Part shown: piece after piece, positions 8,920 to 18,336 of the stretch
Layout: every line of letters begins with the position of its first letter
Numbering within the stretch: position 1 is the first letter of the stretch
NCBI GenBank assembly: GCA_051861545.1
Contig: JBIMKP010000007.1
Location: 60,326 to 124,325 of the forward strand
Length of the DNA stretch: 64,000 nt
Origin: CAISCU01 sp051861545
GTDB lineage: Bacteria > Bacteroidota > Bacteroidia > UKL13-3
Direction: 5' to 3'
Made by a program: the position numbers and the translations under genes
The notes under the pieces: generated by a model
What the model saw: only the letters and a program-made list of their open reading frames with translations
Database searches by the model: none
Told to the model about the DNA's origin: nothing

Positions 8920-10776
8920 ATGACTAGTTTTTACAAATCTGATGGTTTTTTGTTTGTTTTTATCTTTTAATTGAAGCAAATAAATTCCGTCTTTAAAATC
9001 TTCAATTTGTATTCTTTTTGTAGTTCCTTCTAATATTTCCCAAGTGATATTTTCTACCAAAGCTCCTGTTAAATCAAAAATATTGATATCAATATTAGAA
9101 GTAATTTCCGAAGCAGATAAATCAAAATATTCTTCTGCAGGATTTGGAAATAATTGCATAATCATTTCATTTCTTGCATCCATTAAGCCAGAAGCAATAC
9201 TTAGTTTTAATAGTTTAGTTTCAAATGGAAGCATCGATAAACCTGTAATTGCTAATCCAGTTGTAATTTCGATATAACTGCTTTTTCCACTTAATAAATC
9301 AGTAGCTAAGTATACTCCTGATGATAAATTAGCATTAGAAACAGATAATGACATACTCGCTATAGTGTCTGAACCACAATTAATTAAGCTTAATATTTGA
9401 TCCTCTTCTTTCTGACGCATAAAGGCAAAAGTTTTAGCATTATCACTAAATATACTTTTATAAGTTCCAGTTCTTAATGCTTTTTCGGAATTTCTAAGTT
9501 GAATTAATTTTCTATAATGATGCCAAATTGAATTAGAATCGTTTTTTAAAGTTGCTACATTAAAACTAGCATAATTGGAATTTAATGGAAACCAGGCTGT
9601 TCCACTTGTAAATCCGCTAAAAGGGCCTGATGTCCATTGCATAGGTCTTCTAATATATTCATCAGGTTTAGAACCTTTCATTGCAACTTCTTCACCATAA
9701 TATAAATAGGGGATACCAGGAATTGTTAAATAAATAGAAGCCGCTACTTTATTTTTTCTGATATCATTTCCTAAAACATCTATAACTCGGTTTTGGTCGT
9801 GATTTGTTAAAAAAGTACCAAATTGAAGAAATGGATAATTGTCGTATGCAAATTTAACCGACTTTTTTAGATTCGTTAAAGCTCCAGTATTTGCAGCTTC
9901 TAAAGCAGATTGGGCAATATCAAAATCAAAACAATAATCTAATTTATTGTTATATTTAACAACAGTTGAGCTTGATGTCCAAACTTCACCAACTGTCATT
10001 ACTTCTGGTTTGAAATTTTCTAAAGTATCATCAAAATTTTTCCAGAACTCAATTGTTTGAGGAAGGTTCATCAAATTAGAACCATTTTCATATAAATACA
10101 TGGCGGCATCTAATCTAAATCCATCTACATTCATTGAATCCAACCAAAAATGAGCGGCATCAAAAATGCTATCCTTTACTGCTTTATTCTCATAATTTAA
10201 ATCGGGCATTCCACTCCAAAATAATCCATAATAGAATTCATTGTTCTTTTGGTGCCAAACGTTTTGTCCCCAAGGCCCAACATAAGTTGGTTTTGTTGGC
10301 GACCAACGGTAATAATCTCTATAAACTGGATCTTTTGCTGCAGATTTTACAAACCAAGGATGTTGTTCTGAACTATGATTGATAACAAAATCCATCACTA
10401 TTTTAATTCCTCTTTTATGGGCTTCGTTTACCATATTTTTGAAATCAGCGGCTGTTCCATAAACTGGATTCACTGTTTTATAATTGGTAACATCATAACC
10501 ATGAACACTTGGTGAGGCATTTATCGGCATTAACCAAATAGCCTCAACTCCTAAATCGGTTTTGGTATTTGGATTGCCATCATTTAAATAATCTAGTTTT
10601 GCGGTAACACCATTAAAATCTCCAGTTCCGTTTCCATTACTATCATAAAAACTTCTTACATATATTTCATAAAACACCTTTTCATTCCACCAATAAGTGC
10701 TTTGAGCATTTGAATTAGAAACCCAAGAAATCAAACAAATAAAGGAAAAGAGAAATTTTTGTAGAGTTATACGCAT
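8917..10776 (-). CDS. secreted GH13 alpha-amylase with T9SS sorting domain
   Basis: Hydrolyses internal alpha-1,4 links in starch or maltodextrin. After a signal peptide ending ...SNAQ (about residue 25) comes a GH13 barrel with all four conserved regions: DFVINHSS (about 128), GFRLDAAMY with the nucleophile Asp (about 220), GEVW with the acid/base Glu (about 262) and NHDQNR with the third Asp (about 325). A C-terminal beta domain follows, then a T9SS type A domain (LFPNPAEEYFDL ... FKDGIYLLQL) over the last 75 residues. It therefore acts at the cell surface or outside. The terminator of the upstream GH31 gene separates the two units. Confidence 0.95.
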   Translation of the reverse strand: MRITLQKFLFSFICLISWVSNSNAQSTYWWNEKVFYEIYVRSFYDSNGNGTGDFNGVTAKLDYLNDGNPNTKTDLGVEAIWLMPINASPSVHGYDVTNYKTVNPVYGTAADFKNMVNEAHKRGIKIVMDFVINHSSEQHPWFVKSAAKDPVYRDYYRWSPTKPTYVGPWGQNVWHQKNNEFYYGLFWSGMPDLNYENKAVKDSIFDAAHFWLDSMNVDGFRLDAAMYLYENGSNLMNLPQTIEFWKNFDDTLENFKPEVMTVGEVWTSSSTVVKYNNKLDYCFDFDIAQSALEAANTGALTNLKKSVKFAYDNYPFLQFGTFLTNHDQNRVIDVLGNDIRKNKVAASIYLTIPGIPYLYYGEEVAMKGSKPDEYIRRPMQWTSGPFSGFTSGTAWFPLNSNYASFNVATLKNDSNSIWHHYRKLIQLRNSEKALRTGTYKSIFSDNAKTFAFMRQKEEDQILSLINCGSDTIASMSLSVSNANLSSGVYLATDLLSGKSSYIEITTGLAITGLSMLPFETKLLKLSIASGLMDARNEMIMQLFPNPAEEYFDLSASEITSNIDINIFDLTGALVENITWEILEGTTKRIQIEDFKDGIYLLQLKDKNKQKTIRFVKTSH

Positions 10777-10835
10777 TCTTCAAAGTTAAGCAATCACGCA
10801 TAGGGTATTTGTAAAACTTAGGTTTTAATTCATAA

Positions 10836-10864
10836 AAAAAGTCCGCTTTGCTGGCGGACTTTTT
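10836..10864 (-). terminator. terminator after the GH31 gene
   Basis: The stem AAAAAGTCCGC/GCGGACTTTTT with a 7-nt loop has a U tract in either direction. It lies 20 bp past the stop of the GH31 gene and before the GH13 gene. Confidence 0.85.
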
Positions 10865-10883
10865 CATCATAAAACAAAATATT

Positions 10884-13340
10884 TTACCATTTAAGGCTGA
10901 TTTTATCTTTGCTGTTTGATAAAATTACAGTACTTAATATTGATTGATTGGCTGTAATACCTTTTCCAATTGGGTCGAATTGAGGCATATCATTCATTAA
11001 TTTATAATTTTCTTTAGAGATTGATTTAGCTCCACCATTTACTTTTACTGATTTTACATCACCAAAACCATGGAAGTAAACTTTAATATAACTGAATTTA
11101 CTATTTCTGTTTCCTTTGGCTTTTTCGATATTTAATTCATTTTTTGAACTGATATAATTAATGTCTCTTTGATGGAAATCTCCATTTTGGTAATCATATC
11201 CATCACCAGCATCTTCATAATAAATAAATGTATTATTCTCGATGCCTTTGTAAACATGAAGGTATAATGTATCTCCAGGTTTTTCGCCAGCATGTTGAAC
11301 CAAAGTTTGCATTGGAATGATACTGCTACCTTTTACAAAAACAGGAATTTTTTCTAATGGAGTTTCTACGTAAATTTCATTTCCGCCTTCAGATTTTGAA
11401 TCATTGTACCAATCGTACCAAATATTTCCTTTTGGAAGATAAACTTTGGTAATGGTAGTTGGACCAGTAATAGGAGCTACCATTAATCCATTTCCAAAGA
11501 AATATTGATTTTGGTATTTGCCATCGTAAATCATTGGATCGTGGGTGTAATTGATAGCTAAACTTCTTGCAACCGGCATTCCTGTAACGCTTGCTTCATA
11601 AAAAGCAGAGTAGAGGTAAGGCATGATTTTGTATCTTAAAGAAATATAATTTCTTGAAATTTCTTCAACTCTTTCACCATAACTCCAAGGTTCACTGTCT
11701 TTGGCATCAATCATTTTATGGTTTCTAAAAAACGGACAAAAAGCACCAACAGCAATCCATCTTGCAAAGGTGTTGATATTACATTCGCCGCCAAAACCAC
11801 CAACATCATATCCAGAATTTGGCATTCCACTTAAACCTAAACTGTTTACCAATCTTATTCCAACTAAAAGAGATTCGTCATCAGCTCTGTTATCACCTGT
11901 CCATATTGCGCTGTATCTTTGAATTCCAGCATAAGCAGCTCTAGTTAAAATTAAAGGGCGTTTGTTGTTTAATAACTTTTTGGTTCCTTCAAAAGTGGCT
12001 CTCGACATTTGCATGCCATAGATATTATGCCATTTTCTATGATTTGCTTTAATTCCATCGTAATAAGCTTCAACTAAATCAGGGAATTTCTGACCCCAAC
12101 TTGCAGGTTCGTTCATATCATTCCAAAAGCCATCAATACCATCAGCAACATATCCTTTAAATGAATTTCCCCACCATAAACGCGTTTTTTCGTTGGTGAA
12201 ATCGGGGAAATGGCAACGACCTGGCCATACAGAACCAATATGATTAGTTCCATCAGGGAATTTTAGGAATAAATCTTGAGCAACTCCTTCTTCATAACTT
12301 TTATATCCTTTTTCAACTTTAATTCCAGGATCAACAATCACAACACTTTTGAAACCCAAATTATCCATCTGGTCTAACATTCTTTTTGGATTTGGAAAAC
12401 GTTCTGAATCCCAAGTAAAGATTTTGTATTTATCCATATAATGAATATCAAAATACATGACATCAGCAGGGATTTTTTTATCTCTAAAAGTCTTTGCAAC
12501 TGTTAATACTTCCGATTCAGGATAATAGCTATAACGACATTGTTGGAAACCAATACTCCAAAGACTTGGCATTTCCATTCTACCTGTAATTTCGCTATAA
12601 GATTTTATGATTTCAGCAACATTTGAATTAGCGATGAGGTAGTAATTCATATCACCTTCTTCAGCCATAAATGAACTGAATCTTTCGTTGGAAGCACCAA
12701 AGTTAAAATGTGTTTTTGATGTATTGTCTAAGAAAACGCCATAAACTAAACCATGGTGAATTCCCATATAAAACGGAATACTTGAGTACAAAGGATCACC
12801 ATTTGCTGGATATCCAAAATAGTCGGTATTCCAATTGGTATAACCTTCACCTCTTCTATCAAGGTTTCCTGTTTTTTCTCCAAGACCAATGAATCTTTCA
12901 CCATCTTGAAGTTTCTTATAGGTACAAACTTCTTCACCAATCCAACCGGTTCCAAATGAAGCGTCATCTTCGTTTAAGATTTGTCCTTTGTTGTTTAACA
13001 ATTGGAACCTCACTGGATTTTTTGAAATCACTAATTCGCAAGAATCTGTTTTAATAGAAATTGAGTTTCCTTTATCCTGAATTGTATGTTTGGTATTGCC
13101 TGGTTTTGCAATGACAGCATAACTAAAGTCATCGAAGTTTTCGGTTTTACATAAACTAATTCTGATTACACTTGGAGAATAAACCAAAATTCTGGCATTA
13201 CCAATTTCGGTATTTAGAACAATTCCTTGTTCGATGTTTTTTTGTGAACTTAAATTCCCTAAACTTTTATTCAAGGTTTGCGCTTGAATAAAAACAGATG
13301 AAATTCCTAATAATGAAAGTATAACAATCCTTTTCAGCAT
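10884..13340 (-). CDS. GH31 alpha-glucosidase, periplasmic
   Basis: Releases glucose from the non-reducing ends of alpha-glucans. The 818-residue chain has a signal peptide (to about residue 20), an N-terminal beta-sandwich and a GH31 barrel with the nucleophile motif DGFWNDMNEP (Asp near 407) and the acid/base motif WTGDNRADDE (near 483), followed by a proximal beta domain and a DUF5110-like C-terminal part. Unlike both neighbouring GH13 enzymes it has no T9SS sorting domain, so it probably acts in the periplasm on imported oligosaccharides, as SusB does in Bacteroides. Whether it cleaves alpha-1,4, alpha-1,6 or xylosidic links cannot be read here. Confidence 0.93.
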   Translation of the reverse strand: MLKRIVILSLLGISSVFIQAQTLNKSLGNLSSQKNIEQGIVLNTEIGNARILVYSPSVIRISLCKTENFDDFSYAVIAKPGNTKHTIQDKGNSISIKTDSCELVISKNPVRFQLLNNKGQILNEDDASFGTGWIGEEVCTYKKLQDGERFIGLGEKTGNLDRRGEGYTNWNTDYFGYPANGDPLYSSIPFYMGIHHGLVYGVFLDNTSKTHFNFGASNERFSSFMAEEGDMNYYLIANSNVAEIIKSYSEITGRMEMPSLWSIGFQQCRYSYYPESEVLTVAKTFRDKKIPADVMYFDIHYMDKYKIFTWDSERFPNPKRMLDQMDNLGFKSVVIVDPGIKVEKGYKSYEEGVAQDLFLKFPDGTNHIGSVWPGRCHFPDFTNEKTRLWWGNSFKGYVADGIDGFWNDMNEPASWGQKFPDLVEAYYDGIKANHRKWHNIYGMQMSRATFEGTKKLLNNKRPLILTRAAYAGIQRYSAIWTGDNRADDESLLVGIRLVNSLGLSGMPNSGYDVGGFGGECNINTFARWIAVGAFCPFFRNHKMIDAKDSEPWSYGERVEEISRNYISLRYKIMPYLYSAFYEASVTGMPVARSLAINYTHDPMIYDGKYQNQYFFGNGLMVAPITGPTTITKVYLPKGNIWYDWYNDSKSEGGNEIYVETPLEKIPVFVKGSSIIPMQTLVQHAGEKPGDTLYLHVYKGIENNTFIYYEDAGDGYDYQNGDFHQRDINYISSKNELNIEKAKGNRNSKFSYIKVYFHGFGDVKSVKVNGGAKSISKENYKLMNDMPQFDPIGKGITANQSILSTVILSNSKDKISLKW

Positions 13341-13410
13341 AATATTTTATTTCTTTTCAAGTATATTAAAAACCTTTTAAAAGAGCACTAATTACTTAAA
13401 AATTAGCATA

Positions 13411-13439
13411 AAAAAAGCCCCGCAATTTGCGAGGCTTTT
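13411..13439 (-). terminator. terminator after the starch-binding-like gene
   Basis: A hairpin with arms AAAAGCCCCGCAA and TTGCGAGGCTTTT, with a wobble pair only in minus-strand RNA and a T tract on that strand. It lies 22 bp past the stop at 13461. Confidence 0.85.
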
Positions 13440-13460
13440 CTGTATGAACTAATTTAAAAA

Positions 13461-15176
13461 TTAGTCAACCATTAATTTGATAGTAGCAGTTTGGTTATTG
13501 CTATTTACAACATTAATGAAATAAGTACCAGAAGTTAAACCATCTCTTTCAATACGTAAAGCATTGAATTCGTAGTTGTTAATAGTTTTAACAACACGAC
13601 CAGTGATATCCATAACAGTTACATTGTGTTTGTTTGAGTTATCATTGAACTCAACTACAGTGTAAGAACTAGAAGGGTTAGGATAAACACGCATATTGTT
13701 GCTTAACAGGTTGTTTTCAATAACTGAAGTAGTGATAGTTTTGCAAGAATTGAAGATATTAGCTAAAGTTACGGCATTTCCAGAAGTACGTACATATTCA
13801 CGAGCGAAACCACCAACACCATTAGGTTTTGTACAAGCTCTATCAGCAGTATCCTTGAAAGATTCTGCGTTAGCATCAATGCTGCTATCACCATTCATGA
13901 AGTAATAGATAATGCTACCATTACAAACACCTTGAACAGTTGTTTCGAATTGAGCTGGATTGCTTGGGTTTGGAGTCATACGAATAGCACCTGATTTTCC
14001 ACCTAGGTAATCAACTACTAAGTAAACATTACCATTAGGAACTTCTTCGCTGATATCAGTTTTGAAAGTAATAGTTTGAACAGCAGGACGTGGGTTACAA
14101 GCTGAGAAGAAACCGAAGCAATTAACTGGTAAAACAGTATCGCTAGTTAATTTTAATTCACGGTTTCCGCTAGGCATAGCAATTTGCTCCCAAGTTTGAA
14201 CACCACCTTTGTAGTAACGGTATTTGAATTGTACCAAAGAACCTGAATCGATTGCCATTTGAGAACCAGTCCATTTGTTAGTACCAGTAATATTAGTCAT
14301 TTTGTTACCAGCACCCCAGCTACCATCTAATAAACCACCAGCAACGTCAACTGAATCAACACCACAAATGCTTTCTACGTCTGCATTGAAAGTAATATTG
14401 AATTTAGGAACAACTAAACAAACACCACATTTTGAATAACAAACCATAGAAACTATTGGAGATGTACCAACTGTTACACCTCGGTTTCCATCATTATCAA
14501 CTTTACATTCAGCAGGAACTGATTCTGCATTGCTCCAAGAATCACCATTGATGAACTTGTATTTTTGCTCACCAGCAGCAGCATAAACTGATACTTGGTA
14601 AACTGTTGATTCAAATTTACCGTCTCCAGAATAATTTGCCATTCTTGTTGAATTTGGGCTCCAACCTTGGAAAGAACCAGCAACATGAACACCATTAGGA
14701 CTTACTGCGGAAACTAAAGCCATATCAACTTTTAAACGAATTAATTGCATACCTGCAGGTGCATTTCCTCCAAATGTAACTGCTGGCATAACAACTGTAT
14801 CAGTTCCAGCAGCAACCCATGACCAACGATTTCCGTTTCCACCACCAACTTGTGATTCAGCAGGAACGCTTTCAGCATTAGCCCAATCGTTTCCATTAAT
14901 AAATTTGAATTCATAAGCCAATCCACCTTGAATATCCAACATAATTGAATAAATGTTTCCGGTAGAATTAAGCATTTGGTTTTTAGAAGGATCCCAGTTA
15001 AACTGACTAGCATTTTCGTCAGTTTGATCATAATTTACATCTTTGAAGTTACCTACAACGCGAACGCCGTTAGGACTCACAGTTTGACCAGTCATGTCCA
15101 CATTGAACACAACTTTTTTTGCAAATGCACCACTCATTGCGAATAGTGCAGCTGACATAAGTAATAATTTTTTCAT
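13461..15176 (-). CDS. four-module starch-binding-like T9SS protein
   Basis: A 571-residue protein with a signal peptide ending ...SGAFA, then four tandem beta-sandwich modules. Modules 1 and 2 are near-duplicates (FNVDMTGQTVSPNGVRVVGNF and LKVDMALVSAVSPNGVHVAG, each ending in an INGxxWxNAESVP motif). Modules 3 and 4 are more diverged (FNADVESICGVDSVDVAG; FKTDISEEVPNGNVYLVVDY). The modules resemble CBM20-type starch-binding folds. A T9SS type A domain (VYPNPSSSYTVVEF ... LTSGTYFINV) closes the chain. No catalytic residues are seen, so a surface glycan-binding role alongside the amylases is inferred. It is divergent from the second GH13 gene, with 115 bp between them. Confidence 0.85.
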   Translation of the reverse strand: MKKLLLMSAALFAMSGAFAKKVVFNVDMTGQTVSPNGVRVVGNFKDVNYDQTDENASQFNWDPSKNQMLNSTGNIYSIMLDIQGGLAYEFKFINGNDWANAESVPAESQVGGGNGNRWSWVAAGTDTVVMPAVTFGGNAPAGMQLIRLKVDMALVSAVSPNGVHVAGSFQGWSPNSTRMANYSGDGKFESTVYQVSVYAAAGEQKYKFINGDSWSNAESVPAECKVDNDGNRGVTVGTSPIVSMVCYSKCGVCLVVPKFNITFNADVESICGVDSVDVAGGLLDGSWGAGNKMTNITGTNKWTGSQMAIDSGSLVQFKYRYYKGGVQTWEQIAMPSGNRELKLTSDTVLPVNCFGFFSACNPRPAVQTITFKTDISEEVPNGNVYLVVDYLGGKSGAIRMTPNPSNPAQFETTVQGVCNGSIIYYFMNGDSSIDANAESFKDTADRACTKPNGVGGFAREYVRTSGNAVTLANIFNSCKTITTSVIENNLLSNNMRVYPNPSSSYTVVEFNDNSNKHNVTVMDITGRVVKTINNYEFNALRIERDGLTSGTYFINVVNSNNQTATIKLMVD

Positions 15177-15291
15177 ATATATTATTGAGAGTTAATAATG
15201 CGCGCAAGTTATGTAAAATTCTTATCTATTTTAATAAGTTTCTAAGGATACAAGTGTAAAAATTTATATTTACACCAATAAAAAAACACCA

Positions 15292-18117
15292 ATGAAATCT
15301 ATTTTTAACTTTAAATCAAGACTTTATGTCCTAATGATGTCCATTTTTTGGCTCATTACCTCAAGTTCAAAAGCTCAAATTCTAACATTAGATCCAGCTT
15401 TTGCTACTCAGAATGATTCTGTAACTGTTATTTACGATGCCACAAAAGGTAATGCCGGTTTAGTAGGCGAAGCAAAATGTATTGCACATACAGGTGTTAT
15501 TACATCTGCAAGCACTGGTCCAAGTGATTGGAAGTATGTTCAAGGTTCTTGGGGAGTAGATTTTGCAAAAACTAGAATGACAAGTTTAGGCAATAACAGA
15601 TGGTCAATTCGTTTTCATATTAGAAGTTTTTATGGCGTTCCTGCCAATGAAAATATTCTAAAGTTGGCTTTCGTTTTTCATAATGCTGGAGGATTATCAG
15701 CTAGTAAAAAAGGTGCTGATGTGGGTGGTTCAGATATTTTTATGACCTTATCAACAGGTAGTTACCAAGCTAAATTTATAACACCTTTAAAGCATTCTTT
15801 TATCGGAACAGGTGAAACAGTTAATGTAAAAGCTATTGCCTCAACTTCTTCTGCTTTGAAAATTTTTATGAATGGTGCTCAAGTAGCTTCTGCTGCTAAT
15901 GATACAGCTCTAACTTATTCTATCCCTTTTGCTAATATCGCCGGACAAAAGGCTAGTTTTGTTGTAGAAGGATACAATGGCTCGGCTTACTCTTATGATA
16001 CAACTTATGTTATCAAAAGAGGAACTTTTGTAGTAGCAAATTCTCCTAGTGGTATAGTTGATGGTATTAATTATATTAATGATAATACTGTCATCCTACA
16101 ATTATTGGCTCCAAATAAATCATTTGTTTTTGCTTGGGGTGATTTTAATAACTGGGAATTGGATTCAGCAAGCAGAATGAACAGAACTCCTGATGGAAAA
16201 AGATACTGGGTGCAAATAAATAATTTAGTAAAAGGTAAAGAATACCGCTTCCAATATGTAATTGATGATAATAAATTAATAGTTGCAGACGTATATGCCG
16301 ATAAACTATTAGATCCTTGGAATGATGCATTTATTCCAGCTGTAACTTATCCGAATTTAATTCCTTATCCTCAAGGATTAACTTCTGAAATGGTTTCAGT
16401 TTTTCAAACCGCACAAACTCCTTATGTTTGGAAAACCACCAATTTCACTAAACCAGCAATCAATAACTTAGTAATATATGAATTACATATTAGAGATTTT
16501 ATTGCTCGTCACGATTTTGAAACACTAAAAGATACTTTAATGTATTTGAAAAATTTAGGGGTAAATGTTCTTGAATTAATGCCAATTAATGAATTTGATG
16601 GTAATGAAAGCTGGGGTTATAATCCAAATTTCTTTTTCGCAGTAGATAAATACTATGGCACCAAAGATGCTTTTAAGGCTCTTATTGATGAATGCCATAG
16701 ATTAGGAATTGCAGTTGTTCTTGATATGGTATTAAATCACTCATTTGGATTGAATCCTCAAGTTAGAATGTACTTTAATACAGCTACAGGTAAGCCTGAG
16801 AATAATCCATGGTTCAATGCAGATGCAACTCATCCTTTTAATGTAGGTTATGATTATAACCATGAAAGTCAAGAAACAAAAGATTTCACTGATAGAGTCT
16901 TAAAATATTGGTCTATTGAATACAAAATTGATGGATATAGATTTGATTTATCGAAAGGATTTACTCAAAAAAATACGGGTTCAGATGTGGGTGCTTGGAG
17001 TGCTTACGACCAAACTAGAGTCAACCTTTGGAAAAGAATTCGTGATGAATACAGAAAATCTTGTTCAGATTGTTATATGATTTTAGAACATTTAGGCGAC
17101 AATAGCGAAGAAAGTGTTTTGGCAAATGAAGGCTTTATAATGTGGGGTAAAATGACTGAACAATTTAATGAAGCGACTATGGGTTATGCTGGGCCTAAAC
17201 AAAATTTAAGCTGGGGTAATTATAAAAGCAGAAACTTTACTTTTCCTAATTTAGTAACTTATGCTGAAAGTCATGATGAAGAAAGATTGATGTTTAAAAA
17301 CAAACAATTTGGAAATGTTAATGGAGCTTATAATGTTAAAAACATAAATACTGGATTACAAAGAGTTGGAGCTGCTATGGCTATGTTATTACCTTTAAAA
17401 GGACCTAAAATGATTTGGCAGTTTGGTGAATTAGGTTATGATATCAGTATCGACCAAAACGGAAGAACTGGAAATAAACCTATTTTATGGAATTATAATA
17501 CCGAACCTGCTAGAAGACAATTATACAATACAACGGCAATGCTTGCGAAATTAAAGCAACATCCTTCTTTTGGTTCTGATAATTATAGCTATGATGTATC
17601 AGGTACAGGTAAGTTTTTAAAGGTTTCCGACCCAAGTATGAATTCAATTATTGTTGCTAATTTTGATATGGTGTCAATTACCATGACTCCAATTTTCCAA
17701 AAAACTGGATGGTGGTACGATTATATGTCGGGTGATTCAATTCAGATTTCAGCAACTAATGCCGGAATTACTCTAAATCCAGGTGAGTTTAAGGTTTATA
17801 CTGATGTAAATTTAAATCCAAAAACAAAACCTACTTCAATTCAAAATGAAAATGCCAATTCATTAGAAATTTCAGTTTTCCCTAATCCTGCTCAATCAAA
17901 AGTTTCTTTGGTAACTTTTAAATCAGCAGAAAAACCAAATATTTCTCTTTTTGATGTGAATGGTAAATTGATAAACATCAATATTAATTCAAACCAAAGG
18001 GCAAATAATGAATGGGTTAGTGATTTAGATTTAAATGATATTAGTCAGGGTCTTTATTTCATTCATGTAATAACAAAAGAAGGTTCTGCTGTTAAACAAT
18101 TGATTGTTAGCGAATAA
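15292..18117 (+). CDS. secreted GH13 enzyme with CBM48-like module and T9SS domain
   Basis: A 941-residue protein with a signal peptide (to about 28), an N-terminal Ig-like region (about 30-240), a CBM48-like module with the FVFAWGDFNNWELD motif (about 280) and a GH13 catalytic domain with DMVLNHSFG (about 478), GYRFDLSKGF (nucleophile Asp near 550), ILEHLGD (Glu near 599) and YAESHDEER (Asp near 662). A T9SS type A domain follows (VFPNPAQSKVSLVTF ... DISQGLYFIHV). The CBM48-plus-barrel layout is typical of pullulanase, isoamylase or branching-type GH13 members, so alpha-1,6 debranching is possible but unproven. It stands next to susCD and probably serves the same pathway. Confidence 0.92.
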   Translation: MKSIFNFKSRLYVLMMSIFWLITSSSKAQILTLDPAFATQNDSVTVIYDATKGNAGLVGEAKCIAHTGVITSASTGPSDWKYVQGSWGVDFAKTRMTSLGNNRWSIRFHIRSFYGVPANENILKLAFVFHNAGGLSASKKGADVGGSDIFMTLSTGSYQAKFITPLKHSFIGTGETVNVKAIASTSSALKIFMNGAQVASAANDTALTYSIPFANIAGQKASFVVEGYNGSAYSYDTTYVIKRGTFVVANSPSGIVDGINYINDNTVILQLLAPNKSFVFAWGDFNNWELDSASRMNRTPDGKRYWVQINNLVKGKEYRFQYVIDDNKLIVADVYADKLLDPWNDAFIPAVTYPNLIPYPQGLTSEMVSVFQTAQTPYVWKTTNFTKPAINNLVIYELHIRDFIARHDFETLKDTLMYLKNLGVNVLELMPINEFDGNESWGYNPNFFFAVDKYYGTKDAFKALIDECHRLGIAVVLDMVLNHSFGLNPQVRMYFNTATGKPENNPWFNADATHPFNVGYDYNHESQETKDFTDRVLKYWSIEYKIDGYRFDLSKGFTQKNTGSDVGAWSAYDQTRVNLWKRIRDEYRKSCSDCYMILEHLGDNSEESVLANEGFIMWGKMTEQFNEATMGYAGPKQNLSWGNYKSRNFTFPNLVTYAESHDEERLMFKNKQFGNVNGAYNVKNINTGLQRVGAAMAMLLPLKGPKMIWQFGELGYDISIDQNGRTGNKPILWNYNTEPARRQLYNTTAMLAKLKQHPSFGSDNYSYDVSGTGKFLKVSDPSMNSIIVANFDMVSITMTPIFQKTGWWYDYMSGDSIQISATNAGITLNPGEFKVYTDVNLNPKTKPTSIQNENANSLEISVFPNPAQSKVSLVTFKSAEKPNISLFDVNGKLINININSNQRANNEWVSDLDLNDISQGLYFIHVITKEGSAVKQLIVSE

Positions 18118-18160
18118 GTAAATATTAAATATTTAAAGTAAATAACTTTTAATAAGCTTA

Positions 18161-18191
18161 TTTGCACAATTACACCCAATAATTTAATTTG
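18161..18191 (+). promoter_or_regulatory. candidate promoter of the susCD operon
   Basis: TTTG at 18161-18164, a 19-bp spacer and TTAATTTG at 18184-18191 match the Bacteroidota consensus with one mismatch in the -7 box. The predicted start is near 18198, giving a leader of about 139 nt before the susC ATG. Confidence 0.55.
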
Positions 18192-18227
18192 GGGCGGTAA
18201 ATGTGAGTTTGAAACTTAATTGACTTT

Positions 18228-18270
18228 ATAAACCTGAAGAGAAACTTGTTTTCGACTTCAGGTTTATTTT
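18228..18270 (+). terminator. hairpin/terminator in the susC leader region
   Basis: A perfect 12-bp stem (18228-18239 with 18256-18267) with a 16-nt loop is followed by TTTT. It sits about 110 bp past the GH13 stop but downstream of the candidate susC promoter. It may be the terminator of the GH13 gene, an attenuator for susCD, or both. Confidence 0.65.
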
Positions 18271-18336
18271 GCATTAATTCTTACTTACAGAACTTAAAAT
18301 TTGTCAAAACAAAAAACAAACAATAATTATTACGAA

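Noticed and set aside
14741..15031. 96-residue minus-strand frame inside the starch-binding-like gene
   Set aside because: It overlaps the real gene in another phase, and the T9SS protein's domains account for the region.
18301..18336. TTG start for SusC, 12 residues longer
   Set aside because: It would place a polar extension before the signal peptide; the ATG at 18337 is a better start.
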